Source: Zingiber officinale (Eukaryota; Streptophyta; Magnoliopsida; Zingiberales; Zingiberaceae). Taken from it: a stretch of DNA of 64,000 nt. Made by a program: the position numbers and the translations under genes. The DNA lies in assembly GCF_018446385.1 (NCBI RefSeq), contig NC_055987.1, forward strand, positions 4,674,705 to 4,738,704. The letters run 5' to 3'. Below are positions 47,505 through 61,200 of the stretch, one piece after another. Under the pieces are notes generated by a model. The model made no database searches. It was not told the origin of the DNA and was given only the letters and a program-made list of their open reading frames with translations. Position 1 is the first letter of the stretch. Every line of letters begins with the position of its first letter.

Positions 47505-47823
47505 GACCGTCGAGCGGTGACGTTAAACGTCAGAGTCGAACCGGCGACTATAAACCCCCCGGCCTGAAGACCGTCGAGCGACGACGTTAAATGCGAGAGT
47601 CGAACCGGCGACTATAAACCCTCCGGCCTGAAGATCGTCGAGCGGCGACGTTAAACGCCAGAGTCGAACCGGCGACTATAAAGCCCCGACCTGAAGACCG
47701 TTGAGCGACGACGTTAAACGCCAGAGTCGAACTGGCGACTATAAACCCTCCGGCCTGAAGATCGTCGAGCAGCGACGTTAAACGCCAGAGTCAAACCGGC
47801 GACTATAAAACCCCGCCACAAAT
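47505..47823 (+). repeat. 64-bp tandem array in the Tat element
   Basis: Five units starting at 47505, 47569, 47633, 47696 and 47760. Each reads GA(C/T)CGTCGAGCG, CGACGTTAAACG, AGAGTCGAACCGGCGACTAT and a CCCC-rich end. Tat-lineage elements are known to grow such arrays between integrase and the 3' LTR, and these can seed satellites. Confidence 0.92.
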
Positions 47824-48051
47824 CGTTGAGTCAAACATGGGCTTAGGCCCTCCCGAATGGGAAGGGGCAAGCCTAAATACAAAGGCTGAGCGGTTGATCA
47901 AATATCGCAAGGTTAAAAGCACGCGAGAATACGAGGACGGATGGAAGAAGAAGTAGTCGACTCGGGCATAATCAACGAAGAAACAAACAGAACCGAAAAA
48001 TGAAAATTCATTAGTCAAAATATGCCAAAATGGCAAGCACAAATTCATTAG

Positions 48052-50606
48052 TCAAAATAGGCCGAATGACAAGTACATTTCTTCGACTTCATTCCAGATA
48101 ATCAAAGACCTCATCCGGCATCGTGGTGAGGAGCCAACACGGTCTTGGACAGGGATGCTGAAGTCTTCAGGAAGACTGCCCTCGGTCTTTAGATGATCGA
48201 CCGTAGCAGTGATGGCCAACTCGAACGTATGGATAAACCGATCACATGCCTTCTTTACAAATTCCTTCGAGCGGATATACTTCTGCTTCATAACAGCAAA
48301 TCGGCTCGGCTTAGCGCCCTGATATTCCTTGAGGGCAGCATGGGAGGCCTCGAGAGCAGCTTGAGAAGTTTTCAGTTCCTCTCGCAGAGTGTTAACTTCA
48401 ACCGAGTGGCCATTCCGCTCGGCGGTGAGTAAATCGGTCAGCTCCTTGACCTTTAACTCCAGGGCCCAAGCCTCGACATTCTTGGCATCCAAGTCAGCTA
48501 TTGCCCTAAGCTTTCTGGTAGTGGCTAGGTCGATCATTCGATCATAAGATTTTACCTTAGTTTCCAGCTGCTCCAACATACTCCGTCGATCAGATGAGAT
48601 CTTTCGCTTGTCCTCTAGGAGTCTCTGGGATTGGGCTAGCTCCTCTTGCAGCTCGGCGTAGGAGGGCCCCTGAGCAGGAGCTCCTCCAGAGAGTTTGAGC
48701 TTCTTGAGCTCATCTTCCAAAAAGGCAAGGCAGTTGCATACCGCCACACTCTCCACCCAGCACTACAAAGGCAAGGACATGTCAGAGCCGAACGAAAGTA
48801 GGATATGGGAAGCAAAGGGGAAAACTTACTCCTGTAGCATAAGACATATGGTTGTTGCAGAGCAGCCCCCGGGGCATGGTTGTAGCCCTAGCGCGGGCAT
48901 CCTCCCAAATCTTAGCTAGAGGCCTGCGGATAAGTATTTGGTGCTCCGGAGCCGTGGGCTAATCGGCGGGCGACAAGAGCTCCTCAGTCGGAAGCTGCAA
49001 GAGGGCCTTTATAGATCGTCGACCGCTCGGGGCTGACTGAGCAGATGCCGACGGACCAGAGGATTGACCGATCGGCGTAGTCTTGATCCCTGATTGTCGA
49101 ATTCTCTTGTGGGTTGGGGGTAGAACTCTGAGGAGCTGAATGGCGATCGGGTCAGAAGGAGGGTCGCATTGCGAAAGGGTTCGATCGGAGGAGTTCGCTT
49201 CATCCGTGCACGGAACGGCTGCAAAAGAAGGGGCCTCAGCTTGTTCGGGATCGCCGATGCCCAAAGCAGCTAATCGAGAAGGGGCATCCGATCGACGACG
49301 TTTGCGGATGGCCAAGGTTTCTTCATCACCTTCCGACGACGAGCCACCCGCTCGGACGGTAGGATGCGTCTCTGAAGGGGCGTTCGCTACCTCTTTACCT
49401 TTGGTCCGAACGCCAGCCCCCTCACCAACAGCTGGTGTTTCTTCACTTTCGTCCTTGTGAGACTCGACCAGCGCAATGCCGAGTCGCTCAATTTCTCTGG
49501 CCGCAACTACCTCGACCTCGGCGGCCTTAAGCTTCATCAAGCCGATACCTACCGACTTCATTAGGACGTCAACTGCAAAAGAAAAAGGGTAAATCAGTTA
49601 GACTCAAAGAAAGTGGTGAAGGGAAATTCCTCACCAATGCCGCCCGGGAGGCCTATTCGGATTGGGCTCAACTCAAACATATACAAGACGCCCTCAGACA
49701 GTAGCTTGTGGATATTGAACTTCAAACCGGCCAGCAGGTTGGCCGTGTGGAGGTACTCCGGTCGGGTCCTATATTTTGTCAGCTTGGGCGGAGGTGGAAC
49801 GACGGTCTGCCACTTGGTTCGGAAGCGCGGCCGCTCGGGAAGGCACAGGTAGAAAAAATATTCCTTCCAATGTTTATTGGAGGAAGACATCTTATCAAAG
49901 AAAACCAGGCCGATCAGAGATTGAAAAAGAAAAGTGCCGAATTCAGATTGCTTGGGGTAATAAAAATATTGAAAAATTTCGGGCTTGAGGGGAATACCAT
50001 GGACCTTGAACAAGACGACCACGCCGCACAGAAGACGAAAAGAATTAAGAACAAGTTGGGCGAGCGAGATACGGAAGTACTCACACATTTCAACGAAGAA
50101 CGGGTGGATGGGGAATCGAAGGCCAGCTACGAACTGGTCTCGGAAAAAGGTGATGGTGCTAATCGGCGGGTCATGGGGCCGATCGGACGGCTAGGCTAAA
50201 ACTATCTCATGGTCAGGGGGAAGGTCAAAAGCACCAATCAAGGTGGCGGCATCGCCCGAGTCGAACTGACTCCGCATAGTGTGGTACCAAAGGTCAGGGG
50301 ACGGGGCGAAAGAACTAGCCATAATTGGAAAATAAAAATACAAGGGGTTCGTCGAGAAAAGCGACGGAGAAAGCACAGGCAGAAGCAAAAAAGGGGGGCT
50401 AAGGAAGGCAAAACGAAGCAAGTGCAAAGATGAAGGAGGATCAAAGGGCTTACAGGAATAGAAACCTGGGGGAAGGTCGAAGATCGCCGGGACGACGGAA
50501 TGCTCGCAGGAGCGCTGGGAGCAAAGGAATTCGCTAAAGCACGCAAAGGCAGCAGCGATGGAACAGAGGTCGGCGTTGAGGCTTTATAAAGATTGGGCTC
50601 GGCCAA
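48052..50606 (-). mobile_element. Antisense extra-ORF cluster of the Tat element
   Basis: Reading regions on the strand opposite gag-pol, in minus order: a start region near 50191-50427; 49594-50088 with the 'putative gypsy-type transposon' domain (CEYFRISLAQLVLNSFRLLCG, then VVLFKVHGIPLKPEIFQYFY); an Arg/Ser/Glu-rich part (48959-49561); and a long coiled-coil part (48052-48756: ELQEELAQSQRLLEDKRKI, later LKELTDLL-type heptads). Extra ORFs, some antisense, are known in Tat elements. Their function is unknown. It is broken here; I do not propose a product. Confidence 0.7.
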
Positions 50607-51037
50607 CCATAGTCGTCCGATCTAGGTCGCGAGGATCGAAGCTTGCATCCAGCCACATAATTTGAACCACCGCATGTCCCGTCGGAACTGACGCTCCAGC
50701 CATACGATGACGGCGACAGCGCCATGTGGCGTCCGCTCACAGGGGCGCATTTAATGAGCTCAATTACGCAGGCGTGACCGCGTGCTCAGCCTTAATGCCG
50801 AGGATTTACATGAATTCCGAGGAGATCCTTAAGACATCGGCATTGACCGCCACCGGGTCGGCAAGACAATTAGCGACCAGCATAGTGCCTCAATGGGTAG
50901 GTCGCCAAGCGGCTGTATGTCACATTTATAGTGTCCGGGCGGAGAAGTACTTACGTCAACGGCAGAGCGGGCCACCAAACTGATAGTCCAGTCAGTCGGA
51001 CTTGCGACCTCCTTCGACTATGCTTGAAGGGGAGGCA

Positions 51038-51903
51038 TATAGTCTGGTGGTAAGAATAGGGGGGCCTACAAGAGTAGGGGTCAACGACACGTGGAGGTCA
51101 AAGTCAAGATAGTCAACTTACGAGTCAGGCCAACCGGAGAGGTCACCTGGTTGATCAGCCAGAATAGCGCCCAGGCCGGCGCAATGACAACTCGACCGCA
51201 GGTCGAGTTTCCGACGCTCATGAGTATGTATAAAAGAGCTGATCCGCGGGGCGACCTGTCTGCTCGACTGAACGGCAGATCGACTAAGGCTGCAGACCCG
51301 TCCAAGTATGTGACCGAGTGACCTTCTCGCTCGATCCGGTATGCTTGCACTCCCGGACGCTAGGATGGCCGAGCGACCCTCCCGCTCGGCCTAGTAACCG
51401 ACAAAAGATTCAGAAGAGGACAAAAAGGACAGCTGGTGATATCCTTCTCGAGACATGGGTCGCCGACAGACAGCATGGTCAGCGGCCGAACCGGACAGAG
51501 AATCGTACGGTGGTAGTTTCCACTGTCATGTCAGAGATATGCTCGGACGGTTGCGGTATGGTGTCAGATACACTTTTCTAACACATCCATTCTGAGGTAT
51601 GCGTTGAGGAGCGGGTACCCCTCGAGAAGCGTGTGCGCGCCTTCCATGGACCCTATATAAGGACCCCTAGACTTCGACGGAGGTATGCATTCATCTTTAC
51701 TATAGCTACAGTCCTCATCCTGTTACTTTGCTTCTCCTTGCCATCGTCTGACTTGAGCGTCGGAGGGTCGTCACCGGAAACCCCTTCCCGGCTCGGCTTT
51801 GTTGCAGGTTCATCGGACGTTCACACCATCTTGAGGATCAACCGAAGACAGCAGAAAGCGCTATGTCCCCAGTGTCTATCGACTCGACTCTCGGACAGGA
51901 TCA
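51038..51903 (+). repeat. 3' LTR of the Tat element
   Basis: 866 bases matching the split 5' LTR, preceded by a purine tract (GAAGGGGAGG, 51026-51035) and ending GGATCA. Two TATA-like boxes (TATAAAAGAG near 51230 and CTATATAAGG near 51652) are retained. Confidence 0.9.
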
Positions 51904-51908
51904 TATGG

Positions 51909-52238
51909 TAAAAATTTATTTTATTAAATTTAAATATATATTTTTTACTACACAATATCGTATCTTTATTTTTTTTAAAATTTTTTTATTATCTTTGAAA
52001 TAGTAAACATGTAAATTGGAAAGTGAGAAATTGAGGAAAATAATATTTTAATATTTTAGGAATAAATTTTATTTTTTTTTTAAATTAAAAAAAGACTGGA
52101 ATAAGTAGGGTTGAATTTTAATATTTTTTGTTACTGTTAAAAAAATTTTAAAAATCTTTGTTTATGAGCCATTGACTACGAAGCCGTTGCTGTGGATGGC
52201 GAACACTGCGACCATTCCGAAAACTGATCCTCCGCCAA
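51909..52238 (+). promoter_or_regulatory. Short region upstream of the ENGase gene
   Basis: About 330 bases between the Tat 3' LTR and the ENGase ATG. AT-rich to about 52160, then rising in GC. No certain TATA box. The Tat element therefore sits directly upstream of this gene. Confidence 0.5.
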
Positions 52239-55200
52239 ATGGAGCACTTGCGCGAGATCTACAAGTGCCTCAAAACCCTAGTCGATTTCCTCCTCTGCCG
52301 TCGCGACCGCCTTCCGAAGCGCGACCCCAAGCCATGGGATCCTCCCTTCGACCCGTCGCAGCCCTCTCCCCCGATCTCCTATCCCATCACCAGCCTCGAA
52401 GCCCTCGCCTCCCGCTCCTACCTCCGCTCTTTTCATTTCCCCTTCAACCGCGCCTCCGTCCCACTCCCGTCCTCCGCCGCCTTTCTTCCCCCCCGCCGCA
52501 GGATCCTCGTTTGCCACGACATGATGGGCGGGTACGTCGACGACCTGCGAGTGCAGGGGAGCGGCAACCCCGGAGCATACGCGATTTGGCATTGGTACCT
52601 TATGGATGTCTTCGTCTACTTCTCGCATGACCTGGTCACGCTGCCGCCGCCGTGCTGGACCAACGCTGCCCACACCCATGGCGTCAAGGTATTCTCTCCC
52701 GATGCTCCTCATCCCCTTTATGTTGTTGTTTGGTCTAAAATGCTCCAGCTCCACTATTCTTGATAATTACGGTGATTATTTTCTTTATGAGCTATACCTT
52801 ACTATTTTATTCATGTTTTCGCTTCAGATAAAACAGTGGTTGACTGATCAGCGATATTCTATTTAATTTTGCTCAAAACACATAGGTTTCTATGTCTCTG
52901 AGATTCATTTTTCCTTCATCCAGTCCTTTTTTTTTTAAAAAAACTTTCCTATCCTCTGTTTGCTTATTAACCTTTCATTTATCAAAGTGTGGAAGTTTCT
53001 CTTACCTAAGTTCATTCAGTCAGCTTGATTCACATGATGCTGCTTTCTATTCTGTTAAAAATTAACTTATTCTCTTTGCTTTGTTGCTTGATTTAACCGA
53101 TATGAAGGTCTTAGGAACTTTCTTGGTTGAATGGGATGAAGGTAGAGTAATTTGTGATACCTTGCTTTCGTCAAAGGAGTCTTCCCAAATGTATGCTGAA
53201 CGACTTACAGAACTAGCTAGTGCTTTGGGATTTGATGGTTGGCTGGTTAGTCTCATCTTCCCTTTCCTTTTTTTTTTTTTGTGCGCATGTCTGCAGAATC
53301 TTTGTTTTCAGATAGTTTTTTCCTTGGGTTTGGAGTTCTTGATTTTTTGGCTTTGTATCTTCTCCAAGAATTGCTTTTCTAGGAGTTGAATTCGATGTTG
53401 ATTTGTAAGTTTGGTTTTGTGTATTGACCCATATACAAATGATACATGATAGTAAGACTTTTCAGGTCAATATAGAAGTCAATCTGGACAAGAAGCAAGT
53501 TAATAACTTGAAGGAGTTTGTCCATCATCTGTCGTGTACTATGCATTCCTCAGTTCCTGGGTCTTTAGTCATATGGTCATTTCACTCACTAAATTTTAAA
53601 TTCTCTGATAATACAACTCCTCATTACACTTTCTTAGCGAACTGTATTAGTGGTCAGAATGATTTGTAAAATGCAGGTATGACGCTGTAACTATTGATGG
53701 TAAACTTGCCTGGCAAAACAAACTGAATGATGCCAACAAGCCATTTTTTGATTTATGCGATGGTATTTTTGTCAACTATACTTGGCAGGTAGAATTTTAT
53801 TCAATGTTAAACAAGTGAACTTCTTCATACTCTTTTACCTTGAACTTAGATCCCCCAATCCTGCAGGAAGGTTACCCCAATGTTTCAGCTGTCAATGCAG
53901 GCAAGAGAAGGTTGGATGTTTACATGGGCATTGATGTTTTTGGCAGAAACACCTTTGGTGGTGGAGAGTGGAATGTATGTAACAACACCTTGCCAAAAAT
54001 CATTTTCTTTAAAATTTTCCATTATTGCAGATAAAAGAATTTCCTTAACACAATTTGTAGGTGTAATATTAATTTGAACATATTTAACTTATGCCTGCCA
54101 CTTTGTAGGTTAATCAGTTTTTATTGTCATGGTTCTAGGTAGTTTCTTTCTACAGCATGTATAGGTTTACTTTACTAAGTCATGAAGCTGTACTTATTGT
54201 TACAGAACCTAGTACCACTTTTTAACAGTTCACTAGGATTTAGATATGGTGATCATCACCAATAGTATCACTACATCAATAACAACCAAAGACTAAGTGC
54301 ATAAACAATTTAGTGGAAAAATCCTTTGAAAAATGAAAGAGTGAAAAAACCACGGGTGAAAAATATTCCACTTATAATGGGAGAGTGCAAATTTTTTTCT
54401 CTCTCATATATATGAACTAGACTACCAGTGTACAACTGTAAAAATACCTAATCTAAAACCACATCATTGTATTCAATCTTGAAGATGGAATCCCAATGAG
54501 GATTTTGCTATCATTCCTTCGCATGCCTCCAAAATTTTGGCCTACTGAAATCCTCAAACAATTTCTCTTGATTGTTGGTGTATGAAGCCTCCAATTGCCC
54601 TGGATTCTTCTTTCTGATGGCCTTGCAAAGTCCTTATATAAATCTTCCGGAAGACAAAATCAAGTTTTTTCTCATGAGACATGCTAAACGTGCTGCTTTG
54701 GACAGTGGACTGGCTTCTACACTTGTATGATTAGAGTTAGAGGAGTAAAAGGAAATGAATGCATGCTGATGATTATATTTCGCATATTTTTTTAACTAAA
54801 CGTTGTAGCACCTTATTTGGCTGAGTTAAGTGTCTTGCCTTGTGGGATCATGCCTGCGGTAGTCACCTTAGTCATGATGAACAGAGCAGAAATATAGAGG
54901 AAATGCATAGCTGCATGGCTGTAACAATTCATTTTCAGTTCTAAGGGCTGCCAGAGACTAAGAATGTACTTCATGTGAGATGCACTGGCAAGTTTTAATT
55001 GCTTTAGAGGACTCTGTGATTCACTGCAGTTAGATAATAGACTTGGATTTGGGAGTCATTTAGAAAGTTCACATGCACTCCCATCCGAGCCACTTTGGAA
55101 TTGCTTGATATAGCCTTCACACACCGTTAGGGTTATTGGATCAGAAAAGGTCATTGCTTTCTATATTGACATATTTCTTAATTTTGCACATCATTTATAT

Positions 55201-58200
55201 GCACATAAATGTGTTCCTACGTTATTTATAGCAGTACAATTATCAAGATAAAATCTGATTTTTTTTTTCCTTTACCATGACAGTCAAACATAGCCCTTGA
55301 TGCTCTAAAGAAGGATGATGTTTCAGCTGCAATATTTGCTCCCGCATGGGTATACGAAACTAATCAAAAACCTGACTTTCAAACTGCACATAATCGGTAT
55401 AAACTTCCCACTTTAATTGTATAGTTCATTGCTTCGTAAATATATATTTTCATGTGAAAAGTTTTAGAATTTTAACTTAACTGGTAAGGAAGATGGTATA
55501 TCTGTTCCCCATGGGTTTCCCCTTTCAATTCCATTGCTGTTAACATATCGAATAATGGTGATTCAAGAAGGCTTCCCACATTGTTGTATATGAATTACTG
55601 ACTTGGCTTGAATAAATGAAAGCAGATACAACCCTGACGTTGGAAGAAACGTCTTGATAAACTAAAACCTTTAGAAAATTGAAATGTCTTAGTGTGCATG
55701 CAGTAAGCTTTATTGAATTATTTTCAATTTATGCTTCATATTATTTTTTCAATTCTTTGGGTAGAGCAGAGGGAGTGGGAAGATAAATGGGAAGAATACA
55801 AAGACCATTATGACAAGGATCTACATCTGATAGGTATGAAGTCTTCCAAAAGATCAGTGATTTTTAGGCACTCATGTTGCTTCAATAAAATTGTTAAGTG
55901 ATCTTGATACTTCAGGAAGAAGTTGACGAGTGGTGGGTTGATGATCCATGATGAGATGATCATGGAAGGGTCTTGACATGAGTCTGTGCTGTATTTAATG
56001 AGAAGCAACATTCGCTGAAGCTAAGAACAATTATAGGCTACCAATAGCAAAAAAACAATGAGATGCAAGAGCATCCTCATATAGTTGAGGTAGGCAAGAA
56101 GGAAACCAAAGTAGACTAGAGATTGAGATAATGTTGCTGCTGCTACTTGATTTGGAGACAGATAAAGTTTGTGGGAGTCACCATTGGAGGAGGAATAAGG
56201 TGCAAGTGACAGAGGTAGTGATGGCATGGATGAGGAAGTCTCTAGGAAAGAGGAGGAAATATAGATGAGCATTGCAACTTGTTGCAGATGATTGTACCAC
56301 CTGGTTGGATGATCAAAAGTAGACAGGTGTCACCTTAAGTAGGTTTAGCCAAGGGACACGCCAAAGTCGAGGGAGTCACTATTGAACTTGTTGAAGATGA
56401 TAAGGCCTTAGGCTCTTGACATGTTTGCCTGGAGTGGATGTTGGAGAGAGGACACCAAGCTTTATGTAACATGAGGTTGTCAGAAAGAGAATGATTGATG
56501 CTGCTAAAGGCAAACACAAGAAGCCATTTCAGAATCATATAGGATTTCTTATATTGTTGCCCAAGGATTTGCCTCTATGTGGGGTTGATAAGGGATTATC
56601 TTGTCGAAGAAAGAGGAAGGGAGAGTGTGGTGGGGCAGAGTAGGAGAGCAGGGAAGGAAGGCTATACAACTATGCTAACCCTTTGGTTTCCCCCTCAAAG
56701 GAAAATTCATGGATCATCTTTTTCTTGTTTCCTTTGAACATCTACATGAAAGATTCTAGTATAACACTTAATGACCAATAGCCAACATGGGATTAGACAA
56801 TTAACCTAACTAAAAGTATATAACCACTAGCTTTAACACATCAGTTATCACTGTGCTTCATACTCTAGCTTAGGAGAGGTCAGATATGACATTAATAAAA
56901 TGAATTAAAATTTTCACATTCAATTTATTCGTTTTCCTTAAGTTGTAGTTTTAGGAGGAGTCTTGAAGGTCACAGGTTCGAGTCGCAGAAACAACCTCTT
57001 GCAATGCAGGATAAGGTTGTGTACAATAGACTCAATATGACTTGACTCTTCCCCGGGACCGCACATTAGTGGGAACTTTATGCATCGGGCAACCCTTAAG
57101 TTGAAGTTTACATGGGTCCTTGAATTGTGCAGCTGGTGGGGCCTTGTTGAGCAGTCATGGGGGATCCTTCAGCACTACCCAAAAGAGTTGCCCTTCTTTT
57201 CGGACTTTGATCAGGTGAGCATCGATTTATTTGTTTTTACATAGTTCAAAGCTCTCAAATTGACTAGCATATTAAGTTTTATACTTGAACTTACTTATTA
57301 AATGTTACCCATCCTTTGTTACAAGTAGAACATGAAAATTTACAAGATGCTCTAATTAACTTCGGCAACAAAACAATATAGCTAAAATTTTATGCTGGAA
57401 TCTGATTTATCAAGGAACATGATTTTGAGCTTGGGAAGCTATGATAGTTGGCTATTTTGTAGCAATCTGAAATGACTTTTGCAAGGCATTTACCATTATA
57501 GAGGATATGATTTGTACTGATATTTTTTTCTTGTTATGACATGCTATTTTTGTGTTGTACATGTAATTTAGACATCAGACACATTATGAGCAGTAACACC
57601 TGCAAAAAAAAAGAAAACAGTATCTAAAAAAATTTAAAATAAGGAAGTAGTGGTGGAAAATTTCAAACAAAAATGTCAAGTGATTACTTCACAACAAGGC
57701 TCTTAATGCAATTTATAATCGTATTTTTTTACTAGCTTATCATGTAAAGGGGTAAGGCAAGCACAAAGATAAAGCATCAAAATGTACAATGCCCCACAAC
57801 AGTACAAATGATAGAGAAAAACCCATCTGGAAAGTGTCTTGTATCACCTACTAGGTGACAATTTTAAGTGTGAGAAAGCACCACAGAGAAGTAAGGAAGA
57901 CTGTGCCAAAGATAGATATGGAATATGATTGACCATGAGTGAGAGAGATCACTGGTGACAAATGCAACCCTCTACTTGTCTGCCTGTAAAATGACTTGGG
58001 GTGCTAGTGTAAATACCAGTTTTAAGTTTTCTTACCCAGAATGATTATTGATTTGGGCTTAGGAATCTTACAGTTTGTCTATTTTTGGTAAAACTAAACC
58101 TTTTTTAATTTCAATGTTCAAATATTTTTTTTCATAGAATAGATTCAGTAAGTTTTTGAGAAGCTGGAGGTTTCATATACGAAAATATGAACATGGATCT

Positions 58201-61200
58201 TTATTTTATGATATATGCATATGCCTATACTCATCCAACTCCATCATTATATGACAAAGATTTAGTTATCTAAACATATCAATCTACTTTGGCAAATTTT
58301 GTTTTTAGTTTTTTGTTTTTTCATCTTAACGACTCAAAAATGGATTTTTAAGATCCAACTTGCTATTTCCCTGTAGCCTCATGTTCTTTTTTTGGTTGAG
58401 ATCATCATAGGTTGCACTTGCCTTTGTATGCTTTCTGCTTGATTATACAATGTATATGAATTATGATAATAGCAAACAATGTGTCAGATATCTCTATTTT
58501 GGAAAAAAAATAAATATGGCCACTAGTGTAGGATTGAAATGTTAACATATTTTCTTAAGGGTCTATCACACACCATCTATGATAGGATTATGTAATCACG
58601 TTCTTATTCTTGAAAAGTTGTTTCATGATGATTCCTATTGAAGGATTCAGTTAGCATGTTTTATATGCTTTTGCTTTTCAGTTTCATCATCTCAAGTGAC
58701 AATGCATTGAGTAGTTTTTATCCTTTTTGACCGACGTATTAAATTTATTGAAATACTCTTTGTTATTAGCAAGGATTCAGATTTATCATTGAATCTTTTG
58801 TTATTGTTCTGTATGTGCATCAAATTCTTCTTTATTTCATTTGTCTGATATACTGTTGATTCTAGGGTCATGGCTATCATTTCTCCATTGAAGGTTTTCA
58901 GGTAGCTAAAGATCCATGGAATAACATATCTTCACAAGGCTTTCAGGTACTATTTATGATCCTAACATGCTCCATAAAATTGCTTGTATGCCTGATTCAT
59001 TATGTTTTCTTAGTTTATTTCTTAGGTCTCCAAGCTTTTTCAGATTCTGTCATGATATATTTATATATGTTGTATTTTTTTTCGAACACCTTTTTTTTGT
59101 GCTACTATCATAAAACATGATAAGAAATATAAATAAGCTATGGCTTCTTAGAAAAGGTTCACTCTTGATTAGAAATCGTTACATGAGGCATGAGACAACA
59201 TAAACCCATATTTGGCATAAGATTACTATTGGTTAAAATGACACCTTTTCATCACAATTTTTAAACCATGAAAATCTTTCCTATAACTGTTGTGGGAAAT
59301 TGAGTGGCAAAAATTATTCTGAACAATATCTATTTCTTTTATCTAATTACAATACAATTTACCATTCCACTTTAAAGAAATATTGGAATTTCCTTTGTTT
59401 TTATGTAATCTTTCTTCAAGCATGGCAACTCTTTGAACACATTTTTAATTTAATTCAACTCAGGACATTGTTTTTATGATGTATTTTACATTTATATTCT
59501 ATTTCATATTTGGATTTATATTCTGGTCATTCTTCTCGAGAGAATTTATTCCTTGATTCCGAGAAGTTCTATAAATAGAGAAGCAATGTAGTCGAGGAAT
59601 AATGGAATATTAATAACTTATTACAGTAATATTAATTAATTACATTATAACAATATAAATAAAGTAATACAAAACATTAATTTAATAATTAAAATCATTA
59701 CTATAACAATTTAATTTGATCAACTAGAATGTTAGATCTCGTCCTCTTTTGCCATTGGCATTCTTCGTGCGGGTCTCTTCACTATCAAAATCATGCCACC
59801 ACAGTTCTACCAAATACATAATTAACTTTTCCATTTATTGTTGTTTTAGCACTATTGCCTTTTTCATGTTGCCAAAGTTATGCCAAATTAATCCCAAGTA
59901 AATCACGTGTGCTGCTCAGTTATTTTAACTGTTTTGCTGAATCATATTATAATCCAATCTCATAGCTGTGTAATATTGGATCCGTATTATTCAACATCTT
60001 GGTTATTTTATAATTTTTCTCTTCTTATAGTTACCTTGTTGTTATTGATTTTTTTATCCTATTACTCTTGTTGACTCACTCAAAAGATACTTTGCCTACA
60101 TCTTGTTAATTATATAAATAAGAAGCTTCTAAACTTGATTTAATTCAATTCAACTATGCTATTGTTTTCCTATTCCTTTAGAAAGTATATTCCAATTAAT
60201 TGTAGTAGCTAGCAATTGTGGAGGTTGAAACCGATTTTGTATCCTTGTATTACGTCTATCAAGCATTGTCTACAATTACTAAGGCAAATTTGTATATTTC
60301 TTAAAACAGCCTATTCTTGGTAATCCTGTTAACCATAATAGCTCCAGTACCATTGAAGCTTTTATCAAGTAAGTTTTATGTATTTTTAAAGCAAAAAAAG
60401 TTCATTTGTTCAGCTACTTCAGTGTTGTGATTATAACTGTATATTTGCACATTTTAATCAACATGATCCATTTTTACATACATTTATTATTGTGCTGCTG
60501 CTGTTAGCATGTTGCATTTAGGTGGAGGAGCGCTTAATATGTTCCACAGAGCCTTTCCAGAACTGTGTAATCATAGCAATTCGAGTTATAGTCAAGTTTT
60601 GTGACTCAAGTTATGGTCAAAACTTTTGGAATCTTTTGGCAAACATCATCACTACTATGCTGCAAACTCACGAGGTCAGACCCAAGTGGACCGAAATCAA
60701 AGAAACTTAGCTAGTCACCAAGACTATAACCCTAATAATCTATTGATTAATAAAACTACCAGTCGATCAAAACAAATAGGAGAGTTTCCATTAGTTTCAA
60801 AATAGAGAACTCAAATTCAAACATTTATAACAAAAGACATTCAAGATCTTTCATGGTAACGTTCTTGACTCGTAACTTCTATTGTAGAAATGTGTAGGAA
60901 AAGCAATTTTCTTCTGCCTATACTTTTTGTAAATTTCCTCTTTTTTTTTTCTTAAAAAAAAGAAGCATTTATGTGCTAGTAGCATATAAATGTCATTTCA
61001 AATTCTCATCCTTTTCTACGTTTTTTGCCCTTTCTCAACCTAATTTTGCAATTCTTATTCTTTTATTTTGCTAAAAATATTCAACATACAACATGTCTTC
61101 TTATTATTTTGATCTGTTATTATTAGTTTCAAGGATGCATCTTATTCTGGAGGAGGAAATATTACTGCTAAAGGAAGTCTAATGGATAACTCTTTTTTCT

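Larger units (their letters stand above)
26655..51903 (+). mobile_element. Ty3/Gypsy Tat-lineage LTR retrotransposon fossil hosting two nested elements
   Basis: The outer element of the nest. 5' LTR at 26655-27243 plus 36788-37061 (split by element A), then a TTGGCGTCGTCTGTGGG start of the internal region, gag, protease, reverse transcriptase, RNase H and a second RNase H-like domain, integrase (split by element B), a 64-bp tandem array, an antisense ORF cluster and the 3' LTR (51038-51903). Flanking 5-mers are TAGGG and TATGG (one difference). The two RNase H-type domains and the antisense extra ORFs are marks of the Tat lineage. The coding regions are broken, with roughly ten breaks apart from the two insertions. 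The LTRs differ by about 14 of 170 bases in one stretch compared by eye, so this is the oldest element of the nest. Confidence 0.9.

Noticed and set aside
52172-52754. 152-aa plus and 158-aa minus ORFs over ENGase exon 1
   Set aside because: Shadows in other frames; the 52239 frame matches GH85 and joins in phase with exon 2.
55713-56538. Short ORFs in ENGase intron 6 as a nested gene
   Set aside because: No family resemblance and no consistent frame; intronic.
56978-56988. tRNA gene suggested by the B-box GGTTCGAGTCG
   Set aside because: No cloverleaf around it; the Au-SINE body and 14-base target duplication explain it.
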